A stretch of DNA of 64,000 bases from the NCBI RefSeq assembly GCF_900290115.1, contig NZ_LT985748.1, positions 563,120 to 627,119 of the forward strand. The letters run 5' to 3'. Numbering within the stretch: the first letter of the stretch is position 1; each line of letters begins with the position of its first letter. Shown in pieces: positions 38,938-49,075 of this stretch. The notes beneath the pieces are model-generated. The model saw only the letters and a program-made list of their open reading frames with translations, made no database searches and was not told the origin of the DNA. Both the position numbers and the translations under genes were made by a program. Origin of the DNA: Alistipes sp. Marseille-P5061. GTDB lineage: Bacteria; Bacteroidota; Bacteroidia; Bacteroidales; Rikenellaceae.

Positions 38938-40040
38938 ATCTTTCGGGTCAGTTTGCGCACCAGGCTGAACTGCGAGAAGAACTCCTTGGCGAAGACACGC
39001 AGCACCGTATAGGAGGGAATCGCCAGCAGCATGCCGAGGATTCCGGCCACCGAGCCGGCGATGAGAATCACAATGAAGACCTCGAGCGGATGCGCCTTGA
39101 CCCGCGCCGAATAGAGCGTCGGCTGCAGGACGAAGTCGTCGAGCCCCTTGAGCACCAGCAGCGAGGCGACAATCACCAGCACCGTATGGCCGACGGTTGT
39201 CCCCTCGATGGGGGTCATCACACCGATGCAGACTGACATCACCCCGCCGATGAGCGGGCCGGCATAGGGCACGACGTTCATCACACCCATAACCAGTCCG
39301 ATGAAGCAGGCGTCGACCGTATGCATGCCGAAGGCCATCATCACCAGCGAGACGGCAATCATCAACAGCAGGCTCTCCGTGAGGATGCCCGTGAAGTAGC
39401 GGGACAGCAGCACCGTAATCGAGTCGAGTGCCCGGGTGATGTTTTCGTGGTAACGTTCGGGAAAGACCGCCGAAACCATCGCATAGAAGAGCCCCTCCTC
39501 CTTGAGGAAGAAGAAGGTGATGAACGAAATCGAGAATATCGCCACCACCGACGAGAGCACGACGTTGAAGAGCGACGAGACGAGCGTGTTGAGCGACCCG
39601 AAATTGACCATCGAACACAGCCCCGAGCTGAGCGCTTCGGAGAGCGAGAAGGTGCTCTCGGGCAGCGCAAAGAGCTCATCAAGGTAGTACTGAATGCGCG
39701 AAACGGGTTCCGAGATGGAGTTCATGACGGCCGTGAAGTCGAGACTTGCCAGCTGCTGCACCTTGTTGAAGAACAGCGGCACGAAGAGCGTGCAGAGCAC
39801 CGCCAGCACGACCCAGATGACCACCAGCGTTGTGAAGGCCGCCAGCCAGCGCGGCACACGCCAGCCGCGGATACGGATGCCCGAGAGCAGCTTCACCAGC
39901 GGATTACCCATGACGGCCAGCACGGCCGAGACCAGGATATAGACGACGATGGAGCTGAAATACCACACCAGAAAGAGGACGGCTGCCGTAATGGCGGCGC
40001 CGGCCACGAAACGAAGAACGGTCTGAGGGGTAATTGTCAT
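38934..40040 (-). CDS. AI-2E family transporter (PerM-like)
   Basis: The 368-aa protein has about eight transmembrane helices in the PerM/AI-2E arrangement: two pairs near the N terminus, a long soluble region (about 90-145), and a C-terminal bundle with GVMNVVPYAGPLIGGV and VLKGLDDFVLQPTLYSARVKAHP, the latter similar to the family core (LVQxIEG/N-xxLxPxxxGxxxxLHP). Substrates of this family vary (autoinducer, ions, polyprenyl or folate-type roles have been proposed). It lies in the rsfS-ftsH-cdsA-psd operon. Confidence 0.9.
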   Translation of the reverse strand: MTITPQTVLRFVAGAAITAAVLFLVWYFSSIVVYILVSAVLAVMGNPLVKLLSGIRIRGWRVPRWLAAFTTLVVIWVVLAVLCTLFVPLFFNKVQQLASLDFTAVMNSISEPVSRIQYYLDELFALPESTFSLSEALSSGLCSMVNFGSLNTLVSSLFNVVLSSVVAIFSISFITFFFLKEEGLFYAMVSAVFPERYHENITRALDSITVLLSRYFTGILTESLLLMIAVSLVMMAFGMHTVDACFIGLVMGVMNVVPYAGPLIGGVMSVCIGVMTPIEGTTVGHTVLVIVASLLVLKGLDDFVLQPTLYSARVKAHPLEVFIVILIAGSVAGILGMLLAIPSYTVLRVFAKEFFSQFSLVRKLTRKI

Positions 40041-40075
40041 CGTGCGTTGCTCTTTCGGAGCTCCTTTAATCCTTA

Positions 40076-40759
40076 TTATTCAATTTCAATGTGGGACTTC
40101 AGCCGGGCAATGGGCGTCTGCGAACCAACGACCGGGTCGCCGATTTCGACGAGCAGCTCGCTATCCTTCGGCACGAGCACGTCGACGCGCGAGCCGAACT
40201 TGATGAAGCCCGCCACGCTGTTCTGCTCGACCCGCTCACCGGGTTTCATGTAGGAGACGATGCGGCGTGCAATGAGCCCCGCAATCTGGCGGAAGAGGAC
40301 CTGATGGCCCGAATCCATCCTTACGACGGTCGTCGTCCGCTCGTTCTCGGTCGAGGACTTGGGGTGCCACGCCACCAGGAAGCGGCCCGGGTGGTATTTG
40401 AAGTATTCGACCACACCGCCCACGGGAACCCAGTTCATGTGGACGTTGGTAATCGACATGAAAATCGAAATCTGCAGCATCTCGCGGTGGAGGTGCTCCT
40501 CCTCGCAGACCACCTCGGTCACCACCACACGGCCGTCGCACGGCGCGAAGACCAGGTCCGCATCGTGGATGCGCACGCGGCGCGGCTCACGGAAGAAGGC
40601 CACGATGAAAAACCAGAACAGCAGCAGCAGGACGGCGCACAGCCACATGACGCTGATGTTGGCATGGTTGACGAGCAGATGGTAAATCAGCCACCACAGC
40701 AGCAGGCAGAAGACGCCCGAAAAGCAGATGATTCTGTATCCTTCCTTGTTGATTCTCAT
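40076..40759 (-). CDS. psd: Phosphatidylserine decarboxylase (short type)
   Basis: Psd converts phosphatidylserine to phosphatidylethanolamine at the inner membrane. The 227-aa form has two N-terminal hydrophobic helices (about 11-30 and 37-56), then the decarboxylase core with FAPCDGRVV, SIFMSITNVHMNW and the self-cleavage site FIKFGSRVDV (Gly189-Ser190), where the Ser becomes the pyruvoyl group. It follows cdsA, which supplies the CDP-diacylglycerol precursor. Confidence 0.95.
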   Translation of the reverse strand: MRINKEGYRIICFSGVFCLLLWWLIYHLLVNHANISVMWLCAVLLLLFWFFIVAFFREPRRVRIHDADLVFAPCDGRVVVTEVVCEEEHLHREMLQISIFMSITNVHMNWVPVGGVVEYFKYHPGRFLVAWHPKSSTENERTTTVVRMDSGHQVLFRQIAGLIARRIVSYMKPGERVEQNSVAGFIKFGSRVDVLVPKDSELLVEIGDPVVGSQTPIARLKSHIEIE

Positions 40760-40790
40760 CTTCGAATCGTATTAGAGGGTAAAACGCTTG

Positions 40791-41624
40791 TTACATGACA
40801 TAATAGAGGTAGACCGTCACGAAGGGCGCCGAGAGCAGCATCGCATCGAAGCGGTCGAGCAGTCCGCCATGGCCGGGGATGATGCTGCCCGAGTCCTTCA
40901 CGCCGGCTGCCCGCTTGAACATCGACTCGACCAGGTCGCCCAGCACACCCGTCACGGCAGCCACCAGCGCAAAGCCAATCCATGCGGCCGGAGAGCCACC
41001 CACCTGCCAGCTTCCGATAACCCCGACCAGCACGGCGCCCACCAGTCCGCCGAAGAAACCCTCCCAGGTCTTCTTGGGCGAGAGGCGCTCGAAGAGCGGG
41101 TTGCGGCCGACGGCCATCCCCACCAGGTAGGCGAAGACGTCGTTGGCCCAAATCATGAAGAGGTAGTAGACCATCAGAACCGGTTGGCGCTCGCCCCACA
41201 TCGTCGGGATGTGGCACATGAGCGCCAGCGGGAAGGCGACGTAGAAGAGCCCGGCGAGCGTCGCACCGATGTCGGCAATCGGGTTCGCCTGACGGCGGTA
41301 GAGCTCGCAAATGAACATGAGCGGCAGGAGCAGCAGCAGAAAGACCACACCGATGCCGGTCAGCTGTTCGGAGTGCGTGCCGCCGACCGTAATGGCAAAG
41401 CTCAGGCCGAAGAGCACCACGCCCGCCACGATGCCGACCACCTCCAGCGGCTGGTTGCCGTGGCGGCGGGCCAGCCCGTAGAATTCGACCATGCCGCCCA
41501 CAAGCAGCACAAGAAGCAGTGCGCCGAAGCTCCACTGCGAATAGAGGATGCAGACGAGCATCACGACGGCCAGCACCAGTCCGCTCACCGTCCGCACCAC
41601 GAGGTTCTTCATCGTTTCTCCCAT
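40791..41624 (-). CDS. cdsA: Phosphatidate cytidylyltransferase
   Basis: CdsA makes CDP-diacylglycerol from phosphatidic acid and CTP, the entry to phospholipid head groups. The 277-aa membrane protein has about eight hydrophobic helices. The CdsA signature lies near the C terminus (about 229-260): GDLVESMFKR, KDSGSIIPGHGGLLDRFDA. A Met four residues in is a possible start. It lies 18 bp after ftsH and 31 bp before psd, giving a phosphatidylethanolamine pair within the operon. Confidence 0.96.
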   Translation of the reverse strand: MGETMKNLVVRTVSGLVLAVVMLVCILYSQWSFGALLLVLLVGGMVEFYGLARRHGNQPLEVVGIVAGVVLFGLSFAITVGGTHSEQLTGIGVVFLLLLLPLMFICELYRRQANPIADIGATLAGLFYVAFPLALMCHIPTMWGERQPVLMVYYLFMIWANDVFAYLVGMAVGRNPLFERLSPKKTWEGFFGGLVGAVLVGVIGSWQVGGSPAAWIGFALVAAVTGVLGDLVESMFKRAAGVKDSGSIIPGHGGLLDRFDAMLLSAPFVTVYLYYVM

Positions 41625-41642
41625 TCCGTGTCCGTTTTTAGG

Positions 41643-43757
41643 TTAGTGTTCCGAGGTGGGTTCGGGGGTATTCTCTCTCTTGGGTTCGTCAGGTTCGGTT
41701 GCACCGGATGCGGCCGGCGCGCCGTTCTTTGCGTCGGAGGCGTCGGCCTGCTCCGTATCGGAGGCAACGGCCGTGCCGTCGGCCGGACGGGTATCAGCAG
41801 CATCGCCCTTCGCTGCATCGCCGCCCTTCGCAGCGGTGTTGCGGGGCTGCTGGGCAGCGGGACCCAGAATCTGCTCGAGGTCCTCGCTGTAGATGGTCTC
41901 CTTCTCGAGCAGCAGGTCGGCAATGGCATTGATTTGGGCGTTCTTCGCCTCGATGATGGCGCGGGCACGGGCGTAGGCCTCCTCGACGAAGCGGCGCACC
42001 TCGATGTCGATGTCGTGGGCCGTCTGCTCGCTGAAGGGTTTGGTAAAGGTATCGCGCGTACCGGTCGAATCGTAGTAGCTCAACGGGCCGATTTTCTTGC
42101 TCATGCCATAGTAGGTCACCATGGCGTAAGCCGTCTTGGTCGCACGCTCCAGGTCGCTCAGCGCACCGACACCGAGTGTGTGGTAGTTCACCTCCTCGGC
42201 AATGCGGCCGCCGAGCAGGCCGGCCAGCTGCTCCTCGAGCGCCTCGTCGGTTACGTGGATGCGGTCCTCGTCGGGCGACGACCAGGTGGCACCGAGGCTG
42301 CGGCCGCGCGGCACGACGGTCACCTTGAGCACGGGGTCGCACTCGGGCAGCGACCACATCACCACGGCGTGGCCCGCCTCGTGGATGGCCGTGATGCGCC
42401 GCTCCTCGGGCGTCATCGGCATGTTGGGCTTTTCGAGTCCGCCGACGATGCGGTCGATGGCGGCGAGGAAATCCTCGCGCGTGACGAACTTCTTGTTGTG
42501 ACGGGCGGCAATGAGCGCCGCCTCGTTGCAGACGTTGGCAATGTCGGCACCCGAGAAGCCCGGAGTCTGGCGCGCCAGGAACGAGCGGTCGAGCTGCGGG
42601 TCAAGCTTGAGCGGACGCAGGTGGACGTCGAAAATCTCCTTGCGCTCGTTGACGTCGGGCAGCCCCACCTCAATCTGGCGGTCGAACCGTCCGGCACGCG
42701 TCAGCGCCTTGTCCAGAATGTCGACCCGGTTGGTGGCAGCCAGCACGATGACGCCCGTGTTGGTCTGGAAGCCGTCCATCTCGGTCAGCAGCTGGTTGAG
42801 CGTATTCTCGCGCTCGTCGTTGCCCGAGAAGCCGGCATTCTTGCCGCGCGCCCGGCCGATGGCGTCGATTTCGTCGATGAAGACGATGCAGGGGGCCTTC
42901 TGCTTGGCCTGCTCGAAGAGGTCACGCACGCGCGAAGCACCCACGCCGACGAACATCTCGACGAAGTCCGAACCCGAAATCGAGAGGAAGGGGACGTTGG
43001 CCTCGCCGGCCACAGCCTTGGCCAGCAGCGTCTTGCCCGTTCCCGGAGGGCCTACCAGAAGGGCTCCCTTCGGAATCTTGGCGCCCAGCTCGCGGTACTT
43101 GTCGGCCTTCTTGAGGAAGTCGACGATTTCCATGATTTCGACCTTCGCCTCGGCCAGACCGGCCACATCCTTGAAGGTCACGCGCTTGGCGTTGTCCTTG
43201 TCGAAGACCTGGGCCTTGGCCTTGCCGACGTTCATGATGCCGCCGCCGGCACCGCCGCCTCCGCGAGCCATCGAACGCATGAGGAAAATCCACACGCCGA
43301 TGATAAGCACCCACGGAAGGACGTTCACCAGAATGTTGGTCCAGTTGTTGCGCTGGGTCTCGTATACGACCGGAATCTCCGTTCCGGTGCGCTGCTCGAC
43401 CTCCTTCAAATCCTCACGGAAGGAGTCCACCGAACCGATGGTGAAGATGAGCTGAATGCCCTGCTCGGGCATGTGGCGGTAGAGCGGCTGCTCCGCGTCG
43501 TTGCGGTACTTTTCGATGGCCTCCTTCTTGAGGAAGACCTGGGCCTCCTCGCGGTTCACCACCTGGATTTTCTCGACCTCGCCCTGTTCGACCATCTTTT
43601 CGACGGCCGTCCAGTCGCTCGGCAGCGGAGCGTCGCTTCCGCCGTTGAGGAAGTACCATCCCAGAATCATCACGGCGATGATTCCGTAAATCCACATCCA
43701 CGAGGGACGGGGCATATTCATATTGGGGCGTTTGTTCCCGTTCTGTACGTTTGCCAT
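41643..43757 (-). CDS. ftsH: ATP-dependent zinc metalloprotease FtsH
   Basis: FtsH is the membrane-bound AAA+ protease that degrades misfolded and short-lived membrane and regulatory proteins, including lipid A enzymes in E. coli. The 704-aa protein has two transmembrane helices (21-37 and 142-160) around a periplasmic domain, Walker A GPPGTGKT (236-243), Walker [12 protein letters not shown], the SRH with RAGRFDRQI, and the zinc motif HEAGH (459-463). The tail (about 645-704) is Ala/Asp/Glu-rich and low-complexity. It starts 9 bp after rsfS. Confidence 0.98.
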   Translation of the reverse strand: MANVQNGNKRPNMNMPRPSWMWIYGIIAVMILGWYFLNGGSDAPLPSDWTAVEKMVEQGEVEKIQVVNREEAQVFLKKEAIEKYRNDAEQPLYRHMPEQGIQLIFTIGSVDSFREDLKEVEQRTGTEIPVVYETQRNNWTNILVNVLPWVLIIGVWIFLMRSMARGGGGAGGGIMNVGKAKAQVFDKDNAKRVTFKDVAGLAEAKVEIMEIVDFLKKADKYRELGAKIPKGALLVGPPGTGKTLLAKAVAGEANVPFLSISGSDFVEMFVGVGASRVRDLFEQAKQKAPCIVFIDEIDAIGRARGKNAGFSGNDERENTLNQLLTEMDGFQTNTGVIVLAATNRVDILDKALTRAGRFDRQIEVGLPDVNERKEIFDVHLRPLKLDPQLDRSFLARQTPGFSGADIANVCNEAALIAARHNKKFVTREDFLAAIDRIVGGLEKPNMPMTPEERRITAIHEAGHAVVMWSLPECDPVLKVTVVPRGRSLGATWSSPDEDRIHVTDEALEEQLAGLLGGRIAEEVNYHTLGVGALSDLERATKTAYAMVTYYGMSKKIGPLSYYDSTGTRDTFTKPFSEQTAHDIDIEVRRFVEEAYARARAIIEAKNAQINAIADLLLEKETIYSEDLEQILGPAAQQPRNTAAKGGDAAKGDAADTRPADGTAVASDTEQADASDAKNGAPAASGATEPDEPKRENTPEPTSEH

Positions 43758-43766
43758 AAAATTCCG

Positions 43767-44117
43767 TTACTCTTCGTATTCATAACGCGTCATCGGCGCA
43801 TCGGCCCACAGCTCCTCCAGGCGGTAGAAGCTGCGCAGCTCGGTCTGGAAGATATGCACCACCACGTCGACATAGTCCATTGCAATCCAGAAGGCGTTCT
43901 GCTGTCCCTCGACGCGCCAGACCTTTTCGCCCAGCTTCTCAAGCACCTTCTCCTCCACACCGGCGGCGATGGCCGCTACCTGGGTAGTCGAGTCGGCGTT
44001 GCAGACCACGAACTTCGAGCAGATGGCGCCGTCGAAGCCCGAAAGGTCCAACGAGACGATGTTCTTGCCCTTCTTATCCTCGATTGCGCTGACAATGGTT
44101 TCAATCAGTTTGTCCAT
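43767..44117 (-). CDS. rsfS: Ribosomal silencing factor RsfS (Iojap)
   Basis: RsfS binds L14 on the large subunit and blocks subunit joining in stationary phase. The start at 44117 gives 116 aa with the DUF143 core: LDLSGFDGAICSKFVVCNADSTTQV (read in parts), WRVEGQQNAFWIAMDYVDVVVHIF and RSFYRLEELWADAP. It is the first gene of a minus-strand run rsfS-ftsH-cdsA-psd-transporter-riboflavin kinase with gaps of 9, 18, 31 and 35 bp and one 4-bp overlap. Confidence 0.95.
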   Translation of the reverse strand: MDKLIETIVSAIEDKKGKNIVSLDLSGFDGAICSKFVVCNADSTTQVAAIAAGVEEKVLEKLGEKVWRVEGQQNAFWIAMDYVDVVVHIFQTELRSFYRLEELWADAPMTRYEYEE

Positions 44118-44145
44118 AAATAAATGATAGGTGTCTATAACTTCG

Positions 44146-44153
44146 CAAAGATA
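44146..44153 (-). promoter_or_regulatory. -7 box (TATCTTTG) for the rsfS-ftsH operon
   Basis: A consensus box on the minus strand, 28 bp before the rsfS start. I see no other convincing promoter in the short gaps of the operon. Confidence 0.65.
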
Positions 44154-44308
44154 GGAATAAGAATTCAAAATTCACAATCCGTGCCTCAAAATCGGGCAAC
44201 GGAGGGTGTTCGGCGGAGGCAGGAGGAGGGAAGAGGCTGTACCGGAGGGCCGGAAGACGGGCCGAATCGGACCGGTTGCAGGACAAAACGATGCCCCCAA
44301 ACACAAAC

Positions 44309-44343
44309 AGGCGCGGCACCCGCTCCGAAGCAGGATGCCGTGC
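44309..44343 (-). terminator. Probable terminator of oxyR
   Basis: Read on the minus strand, GGCACGGCATCCTGC pairs with GCGGGTGCCGCGCC (with wobbles and one bulge) around a TTCG-type loop; a T/G-rich stretch follows. The gap 44118-44372 holds no gene. Confidence 0.5.
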
Positions 44344-44372
44344 CCGACCGGAAGGCCCGCGCAGCGGCGGGG

Positions 44373-45266
44373 CTACGACTTTTTGACGTTGTCCAGAATG
44401 GTCTGTGTCAGCGCCTTGATAATCGAACTCTTGACGTAGGTGCGCCGCACGGCCACGGCGATTTTGCGCGACGTGGCCCCCTTGGCCAGCATCTTGAGGC
44501 GGTCGCGGTGGTCGGCCGGAATGTACTCGATGGCCATCTCGGGAATAATCGTCAGGCAGGAGGTGCAGTCGACAATACGCATCAGCGTGTCGAGCGAACC
44601 CGACTCGAAGGTGAAGTGCGACAGCATGTTGCGCTTGGCCTGGCAGAGCTCGATAATCTGGTCGCGCATGCAGTTGCCGGCGCTCAGAATCACCAGGTCG
44701 CGCAGGTCGATATCCTCGATGCGGATGTTCGAACGCTCGTAGAGCGGATTCTCGGGCGAGACATAGGCGAAGAAGCGGTCGTTGAAGAGCTCCTGTTCGA
44801 GGATGCCCTCGCCGCAGGTGCCGCTGGCTACCAGCGCCGCATCGATGCGGTCGCGCCGCAGCGCCTCGACGATGTCGGCCGTAATCATCTCGGAAATCTC
44901 CAGTTCAACCTTCGGATAGTCATGCACGAACGAGGGGATGAACTTGTGGAGCAGGTAGGGGGCGATGGTCGGGATGACACCCAGCCGCAGCCGTCCGGCC
45001 GTCTCGCCCTTCAGCTCGGCCACCGACTCCTTGATGTTGTTGTAGGCGCGCAGCGTCTCGCGGGCCCGTTCGAGCACCACCTCGCCCGCCTCGGTCGGGA
45101 TGACGGGTTTCTTCGAACGGTCGAGCAGCACCACGCCCAGCTCCTCCTCGAGCGACTTGACCTGCATGCTCAACGAGGGCTGCGTGACGAAACAGTGCTC
45201 CGCCGCCAGCGAAAAGCTGCCGCAGTTGGCCACGGCCAACAGGTATTCGAGCTGAATGATTGTCAT
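44373..45266 (-). CDS. oxyR: Hydrogen peroxide sensor OxyR (LysR family)
   Basis: OxyR activates peroxide-defence genes when oxidised. The 297-aa protein has an N-terminal LysR winged helix (1-60; FSLAAEHCFVTQPSLSMQVKSLEEELG in parts). The effector domain has the two redox cysteines at exactly Cys199 and Cys208 (AGNCMRDQIIELC), the same numbers and spacing as in E. coli OxyR. It reads away from trpS. Only a weak -7-like box (TATATTTT, 45291-45298 minus) is seen upstream. Peroxide genes such as ahpC, dps or katA are not in this window. Confidence 0.95.
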   Translation of the reverse strand: MTIIQLEYLLAVANCGSFSLAAEHCFVTQPSLSMQVKSLEEELGVVLLDRSKKPVIPTEAGEVVLERARETLRAYNNIKESVAELKGETAGRLRLGVIPTIAPYLLHKFIPSFVHDYPKVELEISEMITADIVEALRRDRIDAALVASGTCGEGILEQELFNDRFFAYVSPENPLYERSNIRIEDIDLRDLVILSAGNCMRDQIIELCQAKRNMLSHFTFESGSLDTLMRIVDCTSCLTIIPEMAIEYIPADHRDRLKMLAKGATSRKIAVAVRRTYVKSSIIKALTQTILDNVKKS

Positions 45267-45322
45267 AATGGGGTTCTATTTGCGAAGACGAAAATATAAA
45301 AAAAATCTATATTCCACAAATT

Positions 45323-45355
45323 TTTGCGCCCCGCATCGGGATTTTCGTATTTTTG
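45323..45355 (+). promoter_or_regulatory. Promoter of trpS (TTTG - 21 bp - TATTTTTG)
   Basis: TTTG at 45323-45326 and TATTTTTG at 45348-45355 match both promoter elements. If used, the trpS mRNA would have a leader of about 210 nt, unusually long for this window. Confidence 0.65.
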
Positions 45356-45359
45356 CCCG

Positions 45360-46693
<1,334 letters not shown>

Positions 46694-46723
46694 CGGCCGC
46701 CCGATGGCACAATACCGAAGGTC

Positions 46724-48508
46724 ATGAAGAGAATCCGCCCGGAACGCATCTACCTGCTCTTCCTGAAGCTCACCAAGCGGCTGAACGACCGCCAGATGCT
46801 GATGCTTCTGGCCGTCATCGTGGGTGCGCTGGCCGGCGTGGGCACCTACCTCTTCGAGATTCTGCTCTACGCCATCAAGAACGGACTGACGCAGTGGTTC
46901 CCGGTCGACAGCGCCCACTTCCTCTTCCTGGTCTACCCGGTGGTGGGCATCGTGCTGGCGTCGCTCTTCGTCAAGTACATCGTCCGCGACAACATCTCCG
47001 AAGGGGTCACGCGCGTACTCTATGCCATGTCGCGCCGCAATTCGCGCATCGCCGCCCACAACTGCTGGACGTCGGTCGTCGGCGGCGCCACGACCATCGG
47101 ATTCGGCGGTTCGGTGGGTCCCGAGGCCCCCATCGTGCTGACGGGTGCCGCCATCGGCTCGAACGTCGGACGCCTCGCCCGCCTCAACTACAAGCATACG
47201 ACGCTGCTGCTCTGCTGCGGCGCCGGCGCAGCGCTGGCCGCCATCTTCAAGGCCCCCATCACGGGCGTGGTCTTCGTGCTCGAGATTCTGATGCTCGACA
47301 TCACCGCCGGCTCGGTCATTCCGCTGCTGATTGCCTCCATCACGGCCACCACCTTCGCCTTCATGCTGCGGGGCTTCGACCCCATTCTGGCCGTCACGCT
47401 GCAGCCGGCCGACGCCTTTGAGCTGTGGCAGATTCCGCTCTTCATCCTGCTGGGGGTCTGCTGCGGACTGATGGCGTGGTACTTCACCACGATGAACACC
47501 CGCGTGGGCAACATCTTCAAGCGCATCGACCGGCAGTACAAGCGCTGGATACTGGGCGGCGCCGTGCTCGGCATCCTGATTTTCATCTTCCCGCCCCTCT
47601 ACGGCGAAGGCTACGAGGGCTTCACCTCGCTCATGCACGGCAACGCGCAGGCGCTCTTCGACAACTCGTTCTTCTACCGTTTCCGCGACATTGACTGGGT
47701 GGTGCTGCTCTTCGTCGCCGCCACGATGTTCTTCAAGGTCATCGCCATGGCCTCGACCAACGCCGCAGGCGGCGTGGGCGGAACCTTCGCCCCATCGCTC
47801 TTCGTCGGCGCCTTCACGGGGGCGCTGCTCGCACTGCTCTGCAACCTGCTCTTCGACTGGCAGGTCTCGCTCGTCTCGTTCACGCTCGTGGGCATGGCCG
47901 GCGTGATGGCCGGCGTGATGAAGGCGCCGCTCACCTCCATCTTCCTCATCGCCGAGCTGTCGAACGGCTACGGGCTCTTCATCCCGCTGATGATTACGGC
48001 CTGCATCTCCTTCGCGGTGGATTACTACCTCGACCCCGACTCCATCTACACCAAGCAGCTGCGCCAGCGCGGCGAGCTGCTCACCCACGACAAGGACCAG
48101 TCGGTCTTCGTCTTCCTGAAGCTCGACGAGTTGATGGAGACCGACTTCTACCGCATCAAGGAGAACTACACGCTGGGCGACATCGTCCACATCATCTCGA
48201 CGGCGCGGCGCAACATCTTCCCCGTCATCGACAACTTCGGCCGGCTACAGGGCATCGTCCAGCTGGACGACCTGCGCGAGGACATGTTCAAGCGCGAGAA
48301 GTACGGCACGCTCATCTCGCACTACATGATTGACCCGCCCGACCGCATCATGGAGCATGAGGCCATCCAGAGCGTGCTCCAGAAGTTCGAGGACAAGCAC
48401 ACGTGGATGCTGCCCGTGGTGGACAAGCAGGGCCACTACCTGGGCTTCATCTCCAAGTCGCGGATTCTGAACGCCTACCGCGAACAGCTGGTCAAGATTC
48501 AGCAGTAG
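46724..48508 (+). CDS. ClC-family chloride channel/transporter with CBS domains
   Basis: The 594-aa protein has a ClC core (about 20-440) and a C-terminal CBS pair (about 455-590). Ion-path motifs: GSVGPEAPIVLTGAAIGS with the gating glutamate in GPEAP, and GGVGGTFAPSLFVG (the GxFxP motif). The CBS part includes FPVIDNFGRLQGIVQLDDLRE and WMLPVVDKQGHYLGFISKSRIL. Whether it is a H+/Cl- antiporter or a channel cannot be settled; a second glutamate for proton transfer is not obvious by eye. It lies 30 bp after trpS. Confidence 0.93.
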   Translation: MKRIRPERIYLLFLKLTKRLNDRQMLMLLAVIVGALAGVGTYLFEILLYAIKNGLTQWFPVDSAHFLFLVYPVVGIVLASLFVKYIVRDNISEGVTRVLYAMSRRNSRIAAHNCWTSVVGGATTIGFGGSVGPEAPIVLTGAAIGSNVGRLARLNYKHTTLLLCCGAGAALAAIFKAPITGVVFVLEILMLDITAGSVIPLLIASITATTFAFMLRGFDPILAVTLQPADAFELWQIPLFILLGVCCGLMAWYFTTMNTRVGNIFKRIDRQYKRWILGGAVLGILIFIFPPLYGEGYEGFTSLMHGNAQALFDNSFFYRFRDIDWVVLLFVAATMFFKVIAMASTNAAGGVGGTFAPSLFVGAFTGALLALLCNLLFDWQVSLVSFTLVGMAGVMAGVMKAPLTSIFLIAELSNGYGLFIPLMITACISFAVDYYLDPDSIYTKQLRQRGELLTHDKDQSVFVFLKLDELMETDFYRIKENYTLGDIVHIISTARRNIFPVIDNFGRLQGIVQLDDLREDMFKREKYGTLISHYMIDPPDRIMEHEAIQSVLQKFEDKHTWMLPVVDKQGHYLGFISKSRILNAYREQLVKIQQ

Positions 48509-48627
48509 TCCCCACGGCACGCCAGCCGGATGAGGCGAAGCAGCGGGAAGGTTGCAAAGAGGCTGCGGTGAGGCTGCGCGCGGCTCCGGTCCGGACCCGT
48601 CACCAAAACCGGCACCTGAACAGGAAC

Positions 48628-48675
48628 AGAAACCGGCACCGAAACCGGCCTCGAAACCGACCTCGGCGCCGGAGT
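48628..48675. repeat. 12-bp tandem repeat (CGAAACCGGCCT), about four units
   Basis: Units 48628-48639, 48640-48651, 48652-48663 and 48664-48675 share the pattern CGAAACCGGCCT with changes in the last unit. A related piece (AAAACCGGCACC) lies just upstream at about 48604. The repeat fills the gap between the ClC gene and the PAS gene. Confidence 0.75.
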
Positions 48676-48709
48676 GCAAAGTAAATAGGAACCAACAACC
48701 CATAACGTC

Positions 48710-49048
48710 ATGGAACCCGAATTCAACGCCCCGTCGTGGAGCGACGAGCTGGACTGCGCCGTCACGCTCTGCGACACCGAAGGGGTCGTGCTCTACCAGA
48801 ACGAACGCTCGATAGCCGTCAACGGCGACGTGCGTGGACGGTCGATGCTCCCCTGCCACAACGAACGCTCGCGCGCCATCATCGCCCGCCTCATTGCCGA
48901 GGGGGGCCGCAACGTCTACACCATCGAGAAGCGCGGCGTACACAAGCTGATTTACCAGACCGCGTGGCGCCGCAAGGGGGTCATCGGCGGACTGGTCGAG
49001 TTCTCGCTCGAACTGCCCGACAAGATGCCCCACTACGTACGAAGCTGA
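48710..49048 (+). CDS. Single-domain PAS protein
   Basis: The 112-aa protein is one PAS-like fold: LDCAVTLCDTEGVVLYQNERS opens like a PAS core, RGRSMLPCHN follows, and the last strands include YTIEKRGVHKLIYQTAWRRKGVIGGLVEFSLELP. There is no kinase, diguanylate or DNA-binding domain, so it may bind a small ligand or a partner protein. It ends 27 bp before the threonine aldolase gene and is probably cotranscribed with it. Confidence 0.75.
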   Translation: MEPEFNAPSWSDELDCAVTLCDTEGVVLYQNERSIAVNGDVRGRSMLPCHNERSRAIIARLIAEGGRNVYTIEKRGVHKLIYQTAWRRKGVIGGLVEFSLELPDKMPHYVRS

Positions 49049-49075
49049 TTCCATCCAATTAAAAAACGCTGCACG

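Noticed and set aside
40788..44123. 1111-codon open frame antisense to the rsfS-ftsH-cdsA-psd operon
   Set aside because: It covers several well-identified genes on the minus strand and its product shows no domain; an artefact of high GC.
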